In this document: positions 62,720 to 64,000 of the stretch, one piece after another | Layout of the letters: every line of letters starts with the position of its first letter | Position numbering within the stretch: the first letter of the stretch is position 1 | Origin: Pseudomonas fluorescens | GTDB taxonomy: Bacteria; Pseudomonadota; Gammaproteobacteria; Pseudomonadales; Pseudomonadaceae | DNA: 64,000 nucleotides | Direction: 5' to 3' | Assembly: GCF_040448305.1 (NCBI RefSeq) | Contig: NZ_CP148752.1 | Location: 6,328,501-6,392,500, forward strand | Program-made: the position numbers and the translations under genes | Notes under the pieces: generated by a model | Seen by the model: only the letters and a program-made list of their open reading frames with translations | What the model was told of the DNA's origin: nothing | Databases searched by the model: none

Positions 62720-63312
62720 TCAACTTCTCGCAACTCGTACTGGCCAGCCATAACGCCGGCAAACTCAAGGAACTCCAGGCCATGCTCGGTGAGTCGGTGC
62801 ATCTGCGCTCGATTGGCGAGTTCAGCAGCGTCGAGCCTGAAGAGACTGGTTTGTCGTTCGTCGAGAACGCCATCCTCAAGGCCCGCAATGCCGCGCGCAT
62901 CTCCGGCCTGCCGGCGCTGGCCGACGATTCCGGGCTGGCAGTGGATTTCCTTGGCGGTGCGCCGGGTATCTACTCGGCGCGTTACGCCGACGGCAAGGGC
63001 GATGCGGCGAACAACGCCAAGCTGCTCGACGTGCTGAAAGACGTGCCTGAAGCCGAACGTGGTGCGCAGTTCGTGTGCGTGCTGGCATTGGTGCGCCACG
63101 CCGATGATCCGTTGCCGATCCTCTGCGAAGGTTTGTGGCACGGGCGAATCCTGACCCAGGCCAGCGGCGAACACGGTTTCGGCTACGACCCGCTGTTCTG
63201 GGTGCCGGAGCGTAATTGCTCCAGCGCCGAGCTGAGCCCGAGCGACAAGAACCAGATCAGCCACCGCGCCCGTGCAATGGATCTGCTGCGCCAGCGTCTG
63301 GGCTTGAAATGA
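62716..63312 (+). CDS. rdgB: XTP/dITP pyrophosphatase (RdgB/HAM1)
   Basis: 198 aa. Removes deaminated purine triphosphates from the nucleotide pool. VLASHNAGKLKELQ, LADDSGLAVD and FGYDPLFWVPE are diagnostic. ATG at 62716 in the stop of the DUF4426 gene; the open frame continues upstream, but only because of that overlap. hemW follows with a four-base overlap. Confidence 0.96.
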   Translation: MINFSQLVLASHNAGKLKELQAMLGESVHLRSIGEFSSVEPEETGLSFVENAILKARNAARISGLPALADDSGLAVDFLGGAPGIYSARYADGKGDAANNAKLLDVLKDVPEAERGAQFVCVLALVRHADDPLPILCEGLWHGRILTQASGEHGFGYDPLFWVPERNCSSAELSPSDKNQISHRARAMDLLRQRLGLK

Positions 63313-64000
63313 CCCGTGAATCATCCGCGTCGCCGCTGATCTTCGGCGGCGATGCTCAATCGCCTCGGGCGGCCCTGCCTGTGCTGCCGCCGCTGGCGCT
63401 GTATATCCACATCCCGTGGTGCGTGCGCAAATGCCCTTATTGCGACTTCAACTCCCACACCGCCAGCCCCGTGCTGCCGGAAGAAGAGTACGTCGACGCA
63501 TTGCTGGCCGATCTCGATCAGGACCTGCACGCCGTTTATGGTCGTGAGCTGAGCTCGATTTTCTTCGGTGGCGGCACGCCAAGCCTATTCAGCGCTGATT
63601 CGCTGGGTCGCTTGCTCAAAGGCGTCGAACAGCGCATCCCGTTTGCCAGCGACATCGAAATCACGCTGGAAGCCAATCCGGGGACGTTCGAGCAAGACAA
63701 GTTCGTGGCGTACCGGAAACTGGGGATCAATCGCCTGTCGATCGGCATCCAGAGCTTCCAGCAAGAAAAGCTCCAGGCTTTGGGCCGCATCCACAACGGC
63801 GACGAAGCCGTACGCGCCGCCGGCATGGCGCGGCAGGCCGGGTTCGACAACTTCAATCTGGACTTGATGCATGGCTTGCCGAATCAGTCCCTGGACGATG
63901 CCTTGGCCGACCTGCGCACAGCCATCGCCCTGAAACCGACACACCTGTCGTGGTATCAACTGACCCTGGAACCGAACACAGTGTTCTGGAACCAGCCGCC
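63309..64000 (+). CDS. hemW: Haem chaperone HemW, cut at the window's right end
   Basis: At least 230 codons from the ATG at 63309 (MTRESSASPLIFGGDAQ), which overlaps the rdgB stop as ATGA. Radical-SAM motif CVRKCPYCDFN gives the CxxxCxxC for the 4Fe-4S cluster; SIFFGGGTPSLFS and LSIGIQSFQ follow. HemW has been shown to deliver haem in other bacteria; older databases call it an oxygen-independent coproporphyrinogen oxidase. C-terminus missing. Confidence 0.95.
   Translation, partial: MTRESSASPLIFGGDAQSPRAALPVLPPLALYIHIPWCVRKCPYCDFNSHTASPVLPEEEYVDALLADLDQDLHAVYGRELSSIFFGGGTPSLFSADSLGRLLKGVEQRIPFASDIEITLEANPGTFEQDKFVAYRKLGINRLSIGIQSFQQEKLQALGRIHNGDEAVRAAGMARQAGFDNFNLDLMHGLPNQSLDDALADLRTAIALKPTHLSWYQLTLEPNTVFWNQP

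Overview
The window is an ordinary stretch of core chromosome from a fluorescent Pseudomonas, most likely the P. fluorescens group. The call rests on GC-rich coding sequence, on gene orders I recognise from Pseudomonas (epd-tktA next to an ArsR-methyltransferase-metK pair, ahcY-metF, the Pil-Chp cluster beside gshB-tonB-algH-ruvX-pyrRBC', pilT/yggS-proC-yggT-yggU-metXW-rdgB-hemW), and on some twenty palindromic REP doublets of the fluorescent-pseudomonad type. I see no rRNA, tRNA, insertion sequence, prophage, CRISPR array, defence island or secondary-metabolite cluster. Both ends cut genes: epd on the left and hemW on the right.

Layout. 1-5.5 kb: epd (partial) and tktA on the minus strand, divergent from an ArsR-type regulator fused to a methyltransferase and metK. 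5.7-14.1 kb: single genes, namely ligB, a DUF1090 protein, a cytochrome c' lipoprotein, mltA, a DMT exporter with a MAPEG protein, an MFS transporter, an FNT channel and an acyl-CoA thioesterase. 14.2-16.9 kb: SAH riboswitch, ahcY and metF. 17-25.8 kb: a periplasmic binding protein, rhlE, YceI with cytochrome b561, a flavin amine oxidase with a long Lys/Pro/Ala tail, bioA and rsmE. 25.9-29.5 kb: a binding protein, RidA and D-amino-acid dehydrogenase operon, divergent from a LysR regulator. 29.5-38.6 kb: a haemolysin III family protein, mdcR and the full malonate decarboxylase operon mdcABCDEGH-madLM. 38.8-48.9 kb: the Pil-Chp chemosensory cluster pilGHIJ-chpA-chpC. 49.2-55.2 kb: gshB, tonB, algH, ruvX, pyrR, pyrB and an inactive dihydroorotase. 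55.3-64 kb: a TM2 protein, an NlpC/P60 peptidase, pilT, yggS, proC, yggT, yggU, metX, metW, a DUF4426 protein, rdgB and hemW.

How the genes work together. Much of the window serves the methionine/SAM cycle. metX/metW feed methionine synthesis, metF makes the methyl donor, metK makes SAM, ahcY removes SAH, and bioA uses SAM as an amino donor. Regulation is visible at several points: a 14-bp perfect inverted repeat before the ArsR-methyltransferase/metK pair, an SAH riboswitch before ahcY, and a palindrome at the likely ahcY start site. A second theme is type IV pilus motility: the PilT retraction motor, the Pil-Chp signalling array and a TonB that in P. aeruginosa has been linked to twitching. 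A third is malonate catabolism by the biotin-independent decarboxylase.

The strongest unusual signal is a REP doublet lying inside the chpA reading frame and translated in frame as a linker of about 35 residues. Also notable are the absence of pilK and chpB from the Pil-Chp locus, discrete REP-doublet length classes, a nearly leaderless promoter for the ArsR-methyltransferase gene, a DNA ligase with a signal peptide, and LysR-type inverted repeats before the mdc operon and in the dehydrogenase/LysR gap. I did not find a clearly undescribed multi-gene system.
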